Shown here in pieces: positions 56,359 to 64,000 of a stretch of 64,000 nt of DNA. Source of the DNA: Microbacterium festucae (GTDB lineage: Bacteria; Actinomycetota; Actinomycetes; Actinomycetales; Microbacteriaceae); the NCBI RefSeq assembly GCF_025421715.1, contig NZ_JAOEFC010000005.1, forward strand, positions 1-64,000, read 5' to 3'. The notes under the pieces were generated by a model. It did not search any database. It saw nothing but the letters and a program-made list of their open reading frames with translations, and had not been told where the DNA came from. Position numbers and translations under genes: made by a program. Numbering within the stretch: position 1 is the stretch's first letter; each line of letters starts with the position of its first letter.

Positions 56359-56853
56359 TCAGCGCAGCCGCTTCACCATCGTGTCGCGGCCGCTGCCGGG
56401 CTGGGTCACCGCGAAACCCTCGCTGCGGTAGAGCGTCTGGGCGAAGTTGCCGCGCTCGACCGACAGGCTGATCCGGGCGAAGCCCTGCGCCCGGGCGTGG
56501 TCGCACAGCTCCTGCAGCAGCCGGCGCCCCACCCCGTGGGCGCGCCAGATCGGCCGCACCCCGATGATGAGCTCGGGCACCCCGGTGCCGACGTACCCGA
56601 AACCGGGGTCGGTGCGCGGCAGCATCCGGTACCAGGCCGCGCCGATGGGCTCGCCCTGCCCGTCGACGGCCACGAACCCGGCATCCCCCGGACGCAGCCA
56701 CCCCGAAAGGTAGCGCGCGTGCTCGGGATGGGCGATCACCTCGTGCCGCGGACGCGCCCCGCCCTGCCGCCAGTTGGCGGCCTCGACCACCATGTCGGCC
56801 AGGAACGCGCCGTCGGCCTGCGTGGCGGGGCGCAGGGTGAAGGTGGCGGGCAT
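56359..56853 (-). CDS. GNAT family N-acetyltransferase
   Basis: This 164-aa GNAT domain starts [17 protein letters not shown], has the acetyl-CoA loop [13 protein letters not shown] near 108-120 and ends in the [23 protein letters not shown] strand. The substrate is unknown. ATG 56853 is 6 nt after TACGAT (56860-56865). It is transcribed in the same direction as RNase J, 22 nt downstream of its stop, but has its own promoter signal. Confidence 0.83.
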   Translation of the reverse strand: MPATFTLRPATQADGAFLADMVVEAANWRQGGARPRHEVIAHPEHARYLSGWLRPGDAGFVAVDGQGEPIGAAWYRMLPRTDPGFGYVGTGVPELIIGVRPIWRAHGVGRRLLQELCDHARAQGFARISLSVERGNFAQTLYRSEGFAVTQPGSGRDTMVKRLR

Positions 56854-56859
56854 GGCCCG

Positions 56860-56865
56860 ATCGTA
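56860..56865 (-). promoter_or_regulatory. -10 hexamer TACGAT, leaderless GNAT promoter
   Basis: TACGAT, 6 nt (CGGGCC), ATG 56853, in the 22-nt gap after the RNase J gene. Confidence 0.45.
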
Positions 56866-56875
56866 GTGGCGGCGC

Positions 56876-58552
56876 TCAGCCCTCGATGACCAACGGGACG
56901 ATCATCGGCCGGCGACGCAGCGACTGGTTCACCCAGCGGCCGATCGTGCGGCGCACCACCTGCGACAGCGCGTGGTTGTCGCGCACGCCCTGCTGGGCGG
57001 CCTCGGCCAGCGCTGCGGCGATCTTCGGCTTGACCGCGTCGAAGACGTCATCGGACTCGGCGAAGCCGCGGGCGTGGATCTCCGGCCCCGTGATGATGCG
57101 GCCTGTCGAGGAGTCGACGACCACGATCACCGAGATGAAGCCCTCCTCGCCGAGGATGCGACGGTCCTTGAGGTCGGCATCCGTGATCTCGCCCACCGTC
57201 GACCCGTCGACGTACACGAAGCCGAGGTCGAGCTGGCCGGTGACGCGGGCGACGCCGTCCTTCAGGTCGACGACCGTGCCGTTCTCGGCGATGATCGTGT
57301 TCTCGGCGGGGATGCCGGTGTCCTGCGCGAGCTTCGCGTTGGCGATCAGGTGACGGTACTCGCCGTGCACGGGCATCACGTTGCGGGGCTTGAGGATGTT
57401 GTAGCAGTACAGCAGCTCCCCCGCCGCGGCGTGGCCCGACACATGCACCTTGGCGTTGCCCTTGTGCACGACGTTGGCGCCCAGCTTGGTGAGCCCGTCG
57501 ATCACTCGGTAGACCGCGTTCTCGTTGCCGGGGATGAGGCTCGAGGCGAGGATGACGGTGTCACCGGGGCCGGGCTCGATCGCGTGGTCGAGGTTGGCCA
57601 TGCGCGAGAGCACCGCCATCGGCTCCCCCTGCGAGCCGGTCGACATGTAGACGATCCGGTCTTCGGGGAGGTCCTTGGCCTTCTTGTAGTCGATGAGCAC
57701 GCCGTCGGGCACCCGCAGGTAGCCGAGGTCCTCGGCGATCGTCATGTTGCGCACCATCGAGCGGCCGAGGAAGGCCAGCCGGCGCCCGTGGGCGTGGGCG
57801 GCGTCGATGACCTGCTGCACGCGGTGCACGTGGCTCGAGAAGCTCGCGACGATCACGCGGCGCGGGGCCTTGGCGATGACCTGCTCGAGCACCGGGCCGA
57901 TGGCCCGCTCCAGCGGCGTGAACCCGGGGACGTCGGCGTTGGTCGAGTCGACGAGGAACAGGTCGACGCCCTCCTCACCCAGCCGGGCGAAGGCGCGCAG
58001 GTCGGTGATGCGACCGTCCAGCGGCAGCTGGTCCATCTTGAAGTCGCCGGTGGCCAGCACGCGCCCGGCGGGGGTCGTGATCGACACCGCCAGCGCATCC
58101 GGGATCGAGTGGTTCACCGCGATGAACTCGAGGTCGAACGGCCCGACGCGCTCCTGCTGCCCCTCGGTGACCGTCAGGCTGTAGGGGCGGATGCGGTGCT
58201 CCTTGAGCTTCGCCTCGACCAGGGCCAGGGTCAGCTGCGAGCCGATGAGCGGGATGTCACCCTTCAGCTTGAGGAGGTAGGGCACTGCGCCGATGTGGTC
58301 TTCGTGGCCGTGCGTGAGCATGACCCCGACGATGTCGTCCAGGCGCGACTTCAGCGGCTCGAAGTCGGGGAGGATGAGGTCGACGCCGGGCTGGTGCTCC
58401 TCGGGGAACAGCACGCCGCAGTCGACGATCAGGAGCTTCCCGTCGTACTCGAACACGGTCATGTTGCGGCCGATCTCGCCGATCCCGCCGAGCGGGGTGA
58501 CCCGGAGGGTTCCGGGGGCGAGCTGGGGCGGGTCGTAGACGGTCGTGGGCAT
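56876..58552 (-). CDS. rnj: Ribonuclease J
   Basis: The product is 558 aa. The metallo-beta-lactamase core has LTHGHEDHIGAVPYL near residue 78, FIAVNHSIPDA and TGDFKMDQ; the beta-CASP domain inserts in the middle (ASFSSHVHRVQQVI) and HVSGHAAAGEL and PVHGEYRHL complete the active site. It is an RNase with 5'-3' exo and endo activity in mRNA decay and rRNA processing. GGAGG lies 9 nt before ATG 58552. It follows dapA after 74 nt, a usual actinobacterial pairing. Confidence 0.95.
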   Translation of the reverse strand: MPTTVYDPPQLAPGTLRVTPLGGIGEIGRNMTVFEYDGKLLIVDCGVLFPEEHQPGVDLILPDFEPLKSRLDDIVGVMLTHGHEDHIGAVPYLLKLKGDIPLIGSQLTLALVEAKLKEHRIRPYSLTVTEGQQERVGPFDLEFIAVNHSIPDALAVSITTPAGRVLATGDFKMDQLPLDGRITDLRAFARLGEEGVDLFLVDSTNADVPGFTPLERAIGPVLEQVIAKAPRRVIVASFSSHVHRVQQVIDAAHAHGRRLAFLGRSMVRNMTIAEDLGYLRVPDGVLIDYKKAKDLPEDRIVYMSTGSQGEPMAVLSRMANLDHAIEPGPGDTVILASSLIPGNENAVYRVIDGLTKLGANVVHKGNAKVHVSGHAAAGELLYCYNILKPRNVMPVHGEYRHLIANAKLAQDTGIPAENTIIAENGTVVDLKDGVARVTGQLDLGFVYVDGSTVGEITDADLKDRRILGEEGFISVIVVVDSSTGRIITGPEIHARGFAESDDVFDAVKPKIAAALAEAAQQGVRDNHALSQVVRRTIGRWVNQSLRRRPMIVPLVIEG

Positions 58553-58626
58553 GGTCTGCCTCCTGCCGGACGCCGTGGCATCCGTTCGTTGTTCAGCTGT
58601 ATGCGGATGCCGGCATCCGCGAGGTC

Positions 58627-59604
58627 TCAGCGGGTCGTGCCGTGCACCTTGGGCAGGGCACCGCCCGCGGCGGCGTTGCGGTCGGGTCGGAAGTTGGAGA
58701 AGTCGGCGCCGTCGACGTCGTGGACGAGGGCGAGCTCGTCTTCGATGAGGGCGGCCTCCCACTCCTCCGGGCCGACGAGCGGCAGCCGCACGCGCGGGCT
58801 GCCGATGCGGCCGAGGCCGTGGAGGATGTACTTCGCGGCCACCGTGCCGGGCACGTGGGTCATCACGGCGCGCACGAGCGGCTCGAGTCGGCGGTGCGCG
58901 GCCGTGGCGGTGGCCAGATCGCCCGCGTTCACGGCATCCACCATCGTGCGGTAGGGCGCTGCGGCGATGTTCGCCGTCACGCCGATGAGGCCCGTCGCGC
59001 CGATCGCCAGGTGCGGGAGCACGTTGCTGTCGTCGCCCGAGAAATACATGAGGTCGGTCTGGTTGAGCACGCGGCTCACCTCGCTGAAGTCGCCCTTGGC
59101 GTCTTTCACGGCGAGGATGTTGGGGTGCTTCGCGAGGCGCAGGATCGTCTCGTACTTGATCGGCACGCCCGCGCGGCCGGGGATGTCGTAGAGGATCACC
59201 GGCAGGTCGGTCGCGTCGGCGACGAGGCGGAAGTGCGTGAGGATGCCGGCCTGCGTGGGCTTGTTGTAGTACGGCGTGACGATCATGATGCCGTCGGCGC
59301 CGGCCTTCTCGCTGGCCTTGTAGAGCTCGATGGCGTGCGCGGTCTCGTTGGATCCGCCGCCGGTGATGATCTTGGCGCGGCCGGCCGAGACCGACTTGCC
59401 GACCTCGACGAGCTTGAGCTTCTCGGGGTCGGTGAGGGTGCTGGTCTCGCCGGTGGTGCCGGTGACGACGATGCCGTCGGCGCCCGCGGTGATGACGTCG
59501 TCGATGTGCTTCTCGACGGCGGGCCAGTCGACCTCGCCGTCGGCCGTCATCGGAGTGACGAGCGCGACGAGAACCTGTCCGAAGGGGTTGCTCGTGTGCG
59601 TCAT
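58627..59604 (-). CDS. dapA: 4-hydroxy-tetrahydrodipicolinate synthase
   Basis: This 325-aa TIM-barrel aldolase condenses pyruvate with aspartate semialdehyde for DAP/lysine. GTTGETSTLTDPEKLKL binds pyruvate carboxylate, TPYYNKPTQAG carries the catalytic Tyr and the Schiff-base lysine is Lys167 in LAVKDAKGD. The tail has about 20 extra residues (DFSNFRPDRNAAAGG). ATG 59604 is 6 nt after TAACCT (59611-59616). dapB and lysA are not in the window. Confidence 0.95.
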   Translation of the reverse strand: MTHTSNPFGQVLVALVTPMTADGEVDWPAVEKHIDDVITAGADGIVVTGTTGETSTLTDPEKLKLVEVGKSVSAGRAKIITGGGSNETAHAIELYKASEKAGADGIMIVTPYYNKPTQAGILTHFRLVADATDLPVILYDIPGRAGVPIKYETILRLAKHPNILAVKDAKGDFSEVSRVLNQTDLMYFSGDDSNVLPHLAIGATGLIGVTANIAAAPYRTMVDAVNAGDLATATAAHRRLEPLVRAVMTHVPGTVAAKYILHGLGRIGSPRVRLPLVGPEEWEAALIEDELALVHDVDGADFSNFRPDRNAAAGGALPKVHGTTR

Positions 59605-59610
59605 GGTCTC

Positions 59611-59616
59611 AGGTTA
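59611..59616 (-). promoter_or_regulatory. -10 hexamer TAACCT, leaderless dapA promoter
   Basis: TAACCT, 6 nt (GAGACC), ATG 59604. Confidence 0.5.
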
Positions 59617-59652
59617 TCGGTTCGCGGGGCTCGGATCGGCGGCAGAGCACGA

Positions 59653-59731
59653 CCATCCGTCGGAGCCGTGGTGCGGAAGTCGTCTCACGAGACGTGCAGG
59701 GCGACACCTGCCCCGGCTCTCCGACCGATGG
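59653..59731 (-). repeat. 79-bp imperfect palindrome, copy 3, overlapping the DUF559 3' end
   Basis: It starts CCATCCGTCGGAG and ends CTCCGACCGATGG, the same length and same end motifs as the two copies near 60.7-60.9 kb, but is more diverged in the middle and left arm. Positions 59685-59731 encode the last 15 residues and the stop codon of the DUF559 protein. The remainder lies between that stop and the dapA promoter. Confidence 0.7.
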
Positions 59732-60566
59732 TGCGGTGGTGGTCGCGCAGCCGCGCGAGGATCGCCTGCAGCACCGTCGGCCAGTCGTGGATGATGAGCG
59801 CGTAGTCGAACCGCAGGGTCTCATACCCGGCCGCCGCGGCCCGGGCATCGCGGACGAGGTCCTTGTGGCGCTCGGCCTCGCGGGCGTGGCCGTCGCGGCC
59901 GTCGGCCTCGAGGATCAGCACGCCGTCGATCATGAAGTCGACCCGGCCGACCCCGTCCACGCGCACCTGGCTCACCAGCCGGATGCCGTGCCGGATGAGG
60001 CGCAGTCGGAGGATCGACTCCAGTCCGCTGTCGGCGTCGGGGCGGGCGATGTCGACCAGCCACCGCTGCCCGGCCCGCAGGCCCGCGCGCACCTCGGCCC
60101 GCGCGGCGCGGTCGAGCAGCCCCAGCCGCCAGGCCGATTCGAACGCGGCGAAGAACGCCTCGTCTCCCCGGCACCCCGCCAGTTGCACGAGCGCCCGCAC
60201 CACCCCCACGAGACCGAAGGCCGATCGGCCGTCATCGTGGTGGGTGACGCACCGGCATCCGGCGTGCGGGAACCGCCGGCCCCGCGAGCCGATCCAGACG
60301 TGCAGATGACGGTCGTCGCCGAGCACCCACACGCCCCGTGCCCGCAGCGCCGACGCGCAGCCGAGCTCGCCGCCGTGGGCGGCCGCCGCGATGATCGGCG
60401 CCGGCGTTCCCGGCACGGCGTACACGCCGTCGCGCACCCGCAGCACGGCCCCGGCCCGCACCGCCCGCCGCAGGTCGGCGCGCGAGGCACCCGCCGCCAG
60501 CAGCGCGCGCCCGCGCACGATCCCGTCGGCGTGGGAGATGCGGTCGGCCATCGCTGCAGGATCCAT
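59685..60566 (-). CDS. AbiEi-like N-terminal domain fused to DUF559 (Vsr-like nuclease fold)
   Basis: The product is 293 aa. Residues 5-60 (GIVRGRALLAAGASRADLRR and VLRVRDGVYAVPG) form the winged-helix of AbiEi-type antitoxins. The C-terminal part (about 180-275) is DUF559: SGLESILRLRLIRHGI, VDFMIDGVLILEADGRDGH, ERHKDLVRD and YETLRFDYALI give the E-D-ExD pattern of very-short-patch-repair-like nucleases. No partner toxin lies beside it. Its last 15 codons lie inside a 79-bp palindromic repeat found twice more upstream. Actinobacterial genomes often have many such genes of unknown function; mobile or repeat-associated behaviour is suspected. Confidence 0.8.
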   Translation of the reverse strand: MDPAAMADRISHADGIVRGRALLAAGASRADLRRAVRAGAVLRVRDGVYAVPGTPAPIIAAAAHGGELGCASALRARGVWVLGDDRHLHVWIGSRGRRFPHAGCRCVTHHDDGRSAFGLVGVVRALVQLAGCRGDEAFFAAFESAWRLGLLDRAARAEVRAGLRAGQRWLVDIARPDADSGLESILRLRLIRHGIRLVSQVRVDGVGRVDFMIDGVLILEADGRDGHAREAERHKDLVRDARAAAAGYETLRFDYALIIHDWPTVLQAILARLRDHHRTIGRRAGAGVALHVS

Positions 60567-60690
60567 GCCGGACAGGGTGCCCCGGCGGCAGCGGGCGCCG
60601 GCGGGAGCTCGGGCCGATCTGGGGAGAACGGGCGCGGGAGGCCGCCTGGGGAGGAGGCGACGGTCGAGGGTGGCGGATGCGGGTGCGGCC
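60567..60690. other. Upstream region of the DUF559 gene (part of a gene-free stretch 60567-60979)
   Basis: The 413-nt stretch 60567-60979 has no credible gene. Besides the two 79-bp palindromic repeats it contains GC-rich sequence only. CACCCT, 7 nt before the DUF559 ATG at 60566, could be a weak -10. Confidence 0.4.
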
Positions 60691-60769
60691 CCATCCGTCG
60701 GATCGGCGGGGCCGGTGTCGACCTGTGGGGCACGCGAGGCGACACCCGCCCCACCGGTCCGACGGGTGG
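60691..60769 (-). repeat. 79-bp imperfect palindrome, copy 1
   Basis: It starts CCATCCGTCGGATCGG and ends GGTCCGACGGGTGG. The arms pair over about 29 bp with few mismatches around a loop of about 20 nt. It differs from copy 2 at about seven of 79 positions. Confidence 0.85.
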
Positions 60770-60840
60770 TATCGGGGCCGCGGCGCGGCGGCGGGGGCGC
60801 CGGGCGCTCGGCGTCGCCGGGGTGGACCGCCTGCCGGCGC

Positions 60841-60919
60841 CCATCCGTCGGATCGGTGGGGCTGGTGTCTACCTATGGGGCACGGGAGGCGACACCCGCC
60901 CCACCGGTCCGACGGATGG
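60841..60919 (-). repeat. 79-bp imperfect palindrome, copy 2
   Basis: It lies exactly 150 bp from copy 1 and in the same orientation. CCATCCGTCGGATCGGTGG and its complement near the right end form a stem of about 29 bp with two or three mismatches. On the minus strand one arm reads TIRRTGGAGVASRAP and a stop, closely similar to the DUF559 C-terminus TIGRRAGAGVALHVS. Confidence 0.85.
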
Positions 60920-60979
60920 TGACGGATACCCCGGGGGCTCGCGCCCGACCCGGGGCCTCGGCCCGTGCCGAACCGGGGC

Positions 60980-61744
60980 TCAGCGGCCGGTGGCGGCCAG
61001 GCGGGCGACGAGGGAGGCGGGGAGGATGCGGGCCAGGCCGATGAGCACCTTGTAGCGCAGCGACGGGATCGACACCGCGCGGCCGCGGGCGGCGTCGCGC
61101 AGGCCCTCGCCCACGACGTCCTGGGCGTCGAGCCACAGCGCTCCGGGGATGCCCTCCCGGCCGGGGGCCAGGCCCATGCGGGCGTGGAAGTCGGTGTGGG
61201 TGAACCCCGGGCACACCGCGGTGACGGTGACCCCGCGGGGCGCGTAGGCCGCGTTGGCCCAGCGGCTGAACGAGACGACCCACGCCTTCACGGCGCCGTA
61301 GGTGCCTCGCGGGAGGAACGCGGCGACCGAGGCGACGTTGACGATGCGGCCGTGGCCGCGGGCGAGCATGACGCCCAGGGCGGCGTGGGTCAGCCGCATG
61401 GTGGCGCCCACGTGCAGCGCGAGGTGGCGCTCCTCGTCGGCGAGCGCGTTCTCGTCGAACGCGAGCGGCAGCCCGAAGCCGGCGTTGTTGACGAGCACGC
61501 CCACCGGCCGGGCGGGATCGGCCAGGCGCGCGGCGACGGCGTCGAGGCCGGCCGGGTCGACGAGGTCGGCAACGAGCACCTCCACCTGCGCGCGGTGCTC
61601 GGAGCGCAGCCGCGCCGCGATGTCGTGAAGGGCCGCGGCGTCGCGCGCGGTGAGCACCAGGTCGGCACCCCGCGCGGCCAGCTGCCGGGCGAACTCGGCG
61701 CCGAGGCCGGAGCTGGCCCCCGTGATCAGTGCGGTCTTCGGCAT
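60980..61744 (-). CDS. Short-chain dehydrogenase/reductase
   Basis: This 254-aa classical SDR has the cofactor motif TGASSGLG at residues 8-15, NNAGFG near 87, catalytic Ser in VASVAAF and YGAVK (Tyr/Lys) near 150. The C-terminal region (SLRYKVLIGLARILPASLV) is hydrophobic and may touch the membrane, as in DltE-like SDRs. The substrate is unknown. It follows folA after 24 nt and is probably in the thyA-folA operon. Confidence 0.87.
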   Translation of the reverse strand: MPKTALITGASSGLGAEFARQLAARGADLVLTARDAAALHDIAARLRSEHRAQVEVLVADLVDPAGLDAVAARLADPARPVGVLVNNAGFGLPLAFDENALADEERHLALHVGATMRLTHAALGVMLARGHGRIVNVASVAAFLPRGTYGAVKAWVVSFSRWANAAYAPRGVTVTAVCPGFTHTDFHARMGLAPGREGIPGALWLDAQDVVGEGLRDAARGRAVSIPSLRYKVLIGLARILPASLVARLAATGR

Positions 61745-61768
61745 CTGCTCCCCCTGTCGGGCGCCCGG

Positions 61769-62260
61769 TCAGGGCCGGTGGTGTGTCGTGAAGCGGTAGC
61801 GGATGCCGGTGCGCGAGGTGTGCCAGGGAGTCTCGGAACCGAGGGCCCAGCCCTCCCGTGCGGGCGCCCGGGTGTCGCCGTCGACGTCGAGGTCGAGCTC
61901 GGTGACCTCGAGCACGTCGGCCCGGTCGATCGCCTCGGCGTAGAGCGTGCCGCCGCCGATGATCCAGGCCTCGGGGGCGTCCTCGACGCGGGCGAGGGCG
62001 TCTTCCAGCGACGACGCGTGCTCGGCGCCGGCTTCGGCCCAGTCGGCGCGGCGGCTGACGACGATGTTGCGCCGCCCGGGAAGCGGGCGGAAGCGGTCGG
62101 GGAACGACTCCCAGGTGCGGCGCCCCATGATCACCGGGGCACCCATCGTGATGTCGCGGAAGTGCTGCAGGTCTTCGGGCACGTGCCAGGGCATGGTGCC
62201 GTCGGCGCCGATGACGCGATCGCGCGCCTCGGCCCAGATGAGGCCGAGCCGGACGGTCAT
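61769..62260 (-). CDS. folA: Dihydrofolate reductase
   Basis: The product is 163 aa. [29 protein letters not shown] carries the Met20-type loop and the substrate-binding acidic residue, GRRTWESFP the NADPH site and [14 protein letters not shown] the second cofactor loop. It regenerates THF consumed by ThyA. ATG 62260 overlaps the thyA stop (ATGA). Confidence 0.96.
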   Translation of the reverse strand: MTVRLGLIWAEARDRVIGADGTMPWHVPEDLQHFRDITMGAPVIMGRRTWESFPDRFRPLPGRRNIVVSRRADWAEAGAEHASSLEDALARVEDAPEAWIIGGGTLYAEAIDRADVLEVTELDLDVDGDTRAPAREGWALGSETPWHTSRTGIRYRFTTHHRP

Positions 62261-63075
62261 ACCGCGACGGCCCCGCGGATGGCCGGGTGGTGCTGGTACC
62301 CCTCGACGACGATGTCGTCGAAGCGGTAGTCGAAGATCGAGTCGGGCGTGCGGGCGAAGCGGAGGGTCGGCGGCGCGTACGCCTCGCGGCTCAGCTGCTC
62401 GCGCACCTGCTCGAGGTGGTTGTCGTAGATGTGGCAGTCGCCGCCCGTCCAGACGAACTCGCCGGGCTCGAGGCCGGTCTGCTGCGCGATCATCAGGGTG
62501 AGCAGGGCGTAGCTGGCGATGTTGAAGGGCACGCCGAGGAACATGTCGGCGCTGCGCTGGTAGAGCTGGCACGAGAGCTTGCCGTCGGCGACGTAGAACT
62601 GGAACAGCGCGTGGCACGGCGCGAGGGCCATGTCGGGGATGTCGGCGGGGTTCCACGCCGAGACGATGAGGCGCCGCGAGTCGGGGGTGGTGCGGATCTG
62701 CTCGATCACCTGCGCGATCTGGTCGATCTGGCCGCCGTCGGGAGTGGGCCACGAGCGCCACTGCACGCCGTAGACCGGGCCCAGCTCGCCGTCGGCGTCG
62801 GCCCATTCGTCCCAGATCGTCACGCCGTTGCTCTGCAGCCAGCCGACGTTGGACTCGCCGCGCAGGAACCACAGCAGTTCGTACACGATCGACTTCAGGT
62901 GGACGCGCTTGGTGGTCACCAGGGGGAAGCCCTCGGCGAGGTCGAAGCGGATCTGGCGGCCGAAGACGCTGGTGGTGCCGGTGCCGGTGCGGTCGTCCTT
63001 GTGCACGCCGTCGCGCAGGACCTCGCGCAGCAGATCCTCGTACGGGGTGGGGACGGATGCGGCGGCCTGGGTCAC
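62257..63075 (-). CDS. thyA: Thymidylate synthase
   Basis: The product is 272 aa, the classical form. The nucleophile is Cys154 in [24 protein letters not shown], the dUMP-binding [10 protein letters not shown] and [11 protein letters not shown] are all present. GTG 63075 is the start: TAGGGT (63083-63088) ends 7 nt before it, and homologues begin near this place. The frame continues upstream to an ATG at 63138 without similarity. Confidence 0.96.
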   Translation of the reverse strand: MTQAAASVPTPYEDLLREVLRDGVHKDDRTGTGTTSVFGRQIRFDLAEGFPLVTTKRVHLKSIVYELLWFLRGESNVGWLQSNGVTIWDEWADADGELGPVYGVQWRSWPTPDGGQIDQIAQVIEQIRTTPDSRRLIVSAWNPADIPDMALAPCHALFQFYVADGKLSCQLYQRSADMFLGVPFNIASYALLTLMIAQQTGLEPGEFVWTGGDCHIYDNHLEQVREQLSREAYAPPTLRFARTPDSIFDYRFDDIVVEGYQHHPAIRGAVAV

Positions 63076-63082
63076 GGGAGAC

Positions 63083-63088
63083 ACCCTA
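63083..63088 (-). promoter_or_regulatory. -10 hexamer TAGGGT, leaderless thyA promoter
   Basis: TAGGGT, 7 nt (GTCTCCC), GTG 63075. Confidence 0.5.
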
Positions 63089-63185
63089 CCTTCGCTCCCG
63101 CCGGCCGGGGCGGTGACGGGCGGGATCGCCGACGTCACGCGGGTTCACACGGCCCGTATCGGGGCCCGCACCGAGGTGGGGTGGT

Positions 63186-63191
63186 TATGCT
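63186..63191 (+). promoter_or_regulatory. -10 hexamer TATGCT upstream of the thioredoxin-like gene
   Basis: TATGCT ends 8 nt before GTG 63200, near-leaderless spacing. Confidence 0.4.
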
Positions 63192-63199
63192 CATGGGTT

Positions 63200-63637
63200 G
63201 TGAATCTCATGGAGGCCGTGCTGATCCTCACCGCGCTGCTCGCGGTGACCGTCGGCATCGGGGTGTACGCGCGCTGGCAGCAGCAGCGACCGCGGCGCCA
63301 CGACCCGGCCGAGATCGTCGAACCGCAGCGTCTGGGCGCCGAGGCGCTGGGCGAGCGGGCGACGCTGCTGCAGTTCTCCACCGAGCTGTGCGCCCGCTGC
63401 CCGGGCGTGCACCGCACGCTGAGCGACATCGCCGCCGACAAGGAGGGGGTGCTGCACCTGGACGTGGACCTCACCCACCGCCCCGACATCGCCCGCCACT
63501 TCAACGTGCTCTCCACCCCGACCACCCTCATCCTCGACCGTCACGGCGTCGTGCAGACCCGCTTCGGCGGGGCGCCCGGGCGCGGCGTGCTGGAGCTGGA
63601 GCTGGACCGGGTGACCGCGGAGCCGGTGCGTGGCTGA
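63200..63637 (+). CDS. Membrane-anchored thioredoxin-like protein
   Basis: From GTG 63200 the product is 145 aa (142 aa from ATG 63209). An N-terminal membrane segment (about 4-24, MEAVLILTALLAVTVGIGVY) precedes a thioredoxin fold with Cys64 and Cys67 in ELCARCPG. The cis-Pro segment is NVLSTPTTLILD. The CARC active site and topology suggest an extracytoplasmic or membrane-proximal redox role. It overlaps the DUF4395 gene, its usual partner in actinobacteria. Confidence 0.85.
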   Translation: MNLMEAVLILTALLAVTVGIGVYARWQQQRPRRHDPAEIVEPQRLGAEALGERATLLQFSTELCARCPGVHRTLSDIAADKEGVLHLDVDLTHRPDIARHFNVLSTPTTLILDRHGVVQTRFGGAPGRGVLELELDRVTAEPVRG

Positions 63638-64000
63638 CCGCGCGCCGCGCGGCATCGATCCGCGCGGGCCCCGGTTCGCCGCGGCGATCACCGCGCTGCT
63701 GCTGGCCGTCGACGTCGTGCTGGGCCTCACGGGCCTGTCGACGGCGAAGGCGTCGCCCGAGTGGTTCGCCGCCAACCCGCTCCCGGGGACGGGCGACTTC
63801 GCCTTCATCGCGGGTGCGTGGGCGGTGGCGGTCGTGCCGCTGAGCGCGCGGCTGCTCGACCCCGGGTTCCTCCTGCTGCTGGTGATCGCCCTGCTGTTCG
63901 TCTGGGGTGTCGTCTCGCCCCGTACCGCGGTGTGGGGCGCGCTGTTCCGCCGCGTCGTGCAGCCGCGCCTGGCGCCTCCCGCAACGCTCGAAGACCCCCG
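63630..64000 (+). CDS. DUF4395 membrane protein, truncated by the window end
   Basis: It is read from GTG 63630, overlapping the previous stop by 8 nt, to the end of the window without a stop (123 codons seen). GIDPRGPRFAAAITALLL is the DUF4395 start; at least three membrane segments follow, and RRVVQPRLAPPATLEDPR is the conserved cytoplasmic motif. The family often accompanies thioredoxin-like or thiosulfate sulfurtransferase genes; its biochemical role is unknown. Confidence 0.85.
   Translation, partial: MADRAPRGIDPRGPRFAAAITALLLAVDVVLGLTGLSTAKASPEWFAANPLPGTGDFAFIAGAWAVAVVPLSARLLDPGFLLLLVIALLFVWGVVSPRTAVWGALFRRVVQPRLAPPATLEDP

Noticed and set aside
59685..60566. Calling the DUF559 gene a toxin-antitoxin system
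   Set aside because: Only the antitoxin-like N-terminal domain is seen; no toxin gene adjoins it, and the C-terminal domain is nuclease-like.

Overview
The window is GC-rich chromosomal DNA from an actinobacterium. The gene content and neighbourhoods (recX-recA-DUF3046-clgR-cinA-pgsA-ftsK, gluABCD, infC-rpmI-rplT, priA in place of hisA, DUF1844 beside infC) suggest Microbacteriaceae, most probably a Microbacterium. This is inferred from gene families and order, not from a database match. The left end carries the leader and promoter region of an rRNA operon that reads leftward out of the window. The rest is core-genome housekeeping; no prophage, integrase, IS transposase, CRISPR array or tRNA gene was seen.

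Layout. 1-453: rrn leader (minus). 460-5642: CoA-transferase, DUF4184 membrane protein, tyrS, VOC protein, and a two-gene satD/membrane-protein operon. 5718-13715: arginine cluster on the minus strand, ordered argC-J-B-D-F-(acyltransferase-like membrane protein)-argH, preceded by a very short arginine-rich reading frame that looks like an attenuator leader. 13763-19838: NAD-dependent epimerase, then two ABC exporter systems, one with its own winged-helix regulator and palindromic operator. 19938-23521: pheS-pheT. 23564-27019: glutamate-type ABC importer gluA-B-C-D. 27101-30133: SpoU methyltransferase, infC-rpmI-rplT with a non-canonical ATC start for infC, and a DUF1844 gene. 30190-34197: histidine genes hisC-hisB-hisH-priA plus sseB. 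34220-37124: divergent LysM/lexA pair and a repeat-tailed membrane protein. 37114-40376: metF-metE. 40638-45691: S9 peptidase, hflX, RsmC-like methyltransferase, dapF. 45736-48676: miaB-miaA-GNAT. 48689-56290: phosphotransferase, recX-recA, DUF3046, clgR, cinA-pgsA, ftsK. 56359-59604: GNAT, RNase J, dapA. 59685-60566: a DUF559 nuclease-like gene associated with three copies of a 79-bp imperfect palindrome. 60980-64000: SDR, thyA-folA, and a thioredoxin/DUF4395 pair that runs off the right end.

Regulation seen in the sequence. About twenty genes have a TANNNT -10 hexamer ending 6 to 8 nt before the start codon, the layout of leaderless mRNAs, and this was used to choose several starts. Inside operons, genes usually overlap by 4 nt (ATGA or GTGA) or 1 nt (TGATG), which suggests translational coupling. 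SOS-type palindromes precede recA and the LysM gene next to lexA.

Most interesting points: the arginine-rich leaderless leader peptide with mutually exclusive hairpins upstream of argC; the 79-bp palindromic repeats, one of which encodes the last codons of the DUF559 gene while two more lie upstream of it; the infC ATC start; and the palindrome over the satD promoter.
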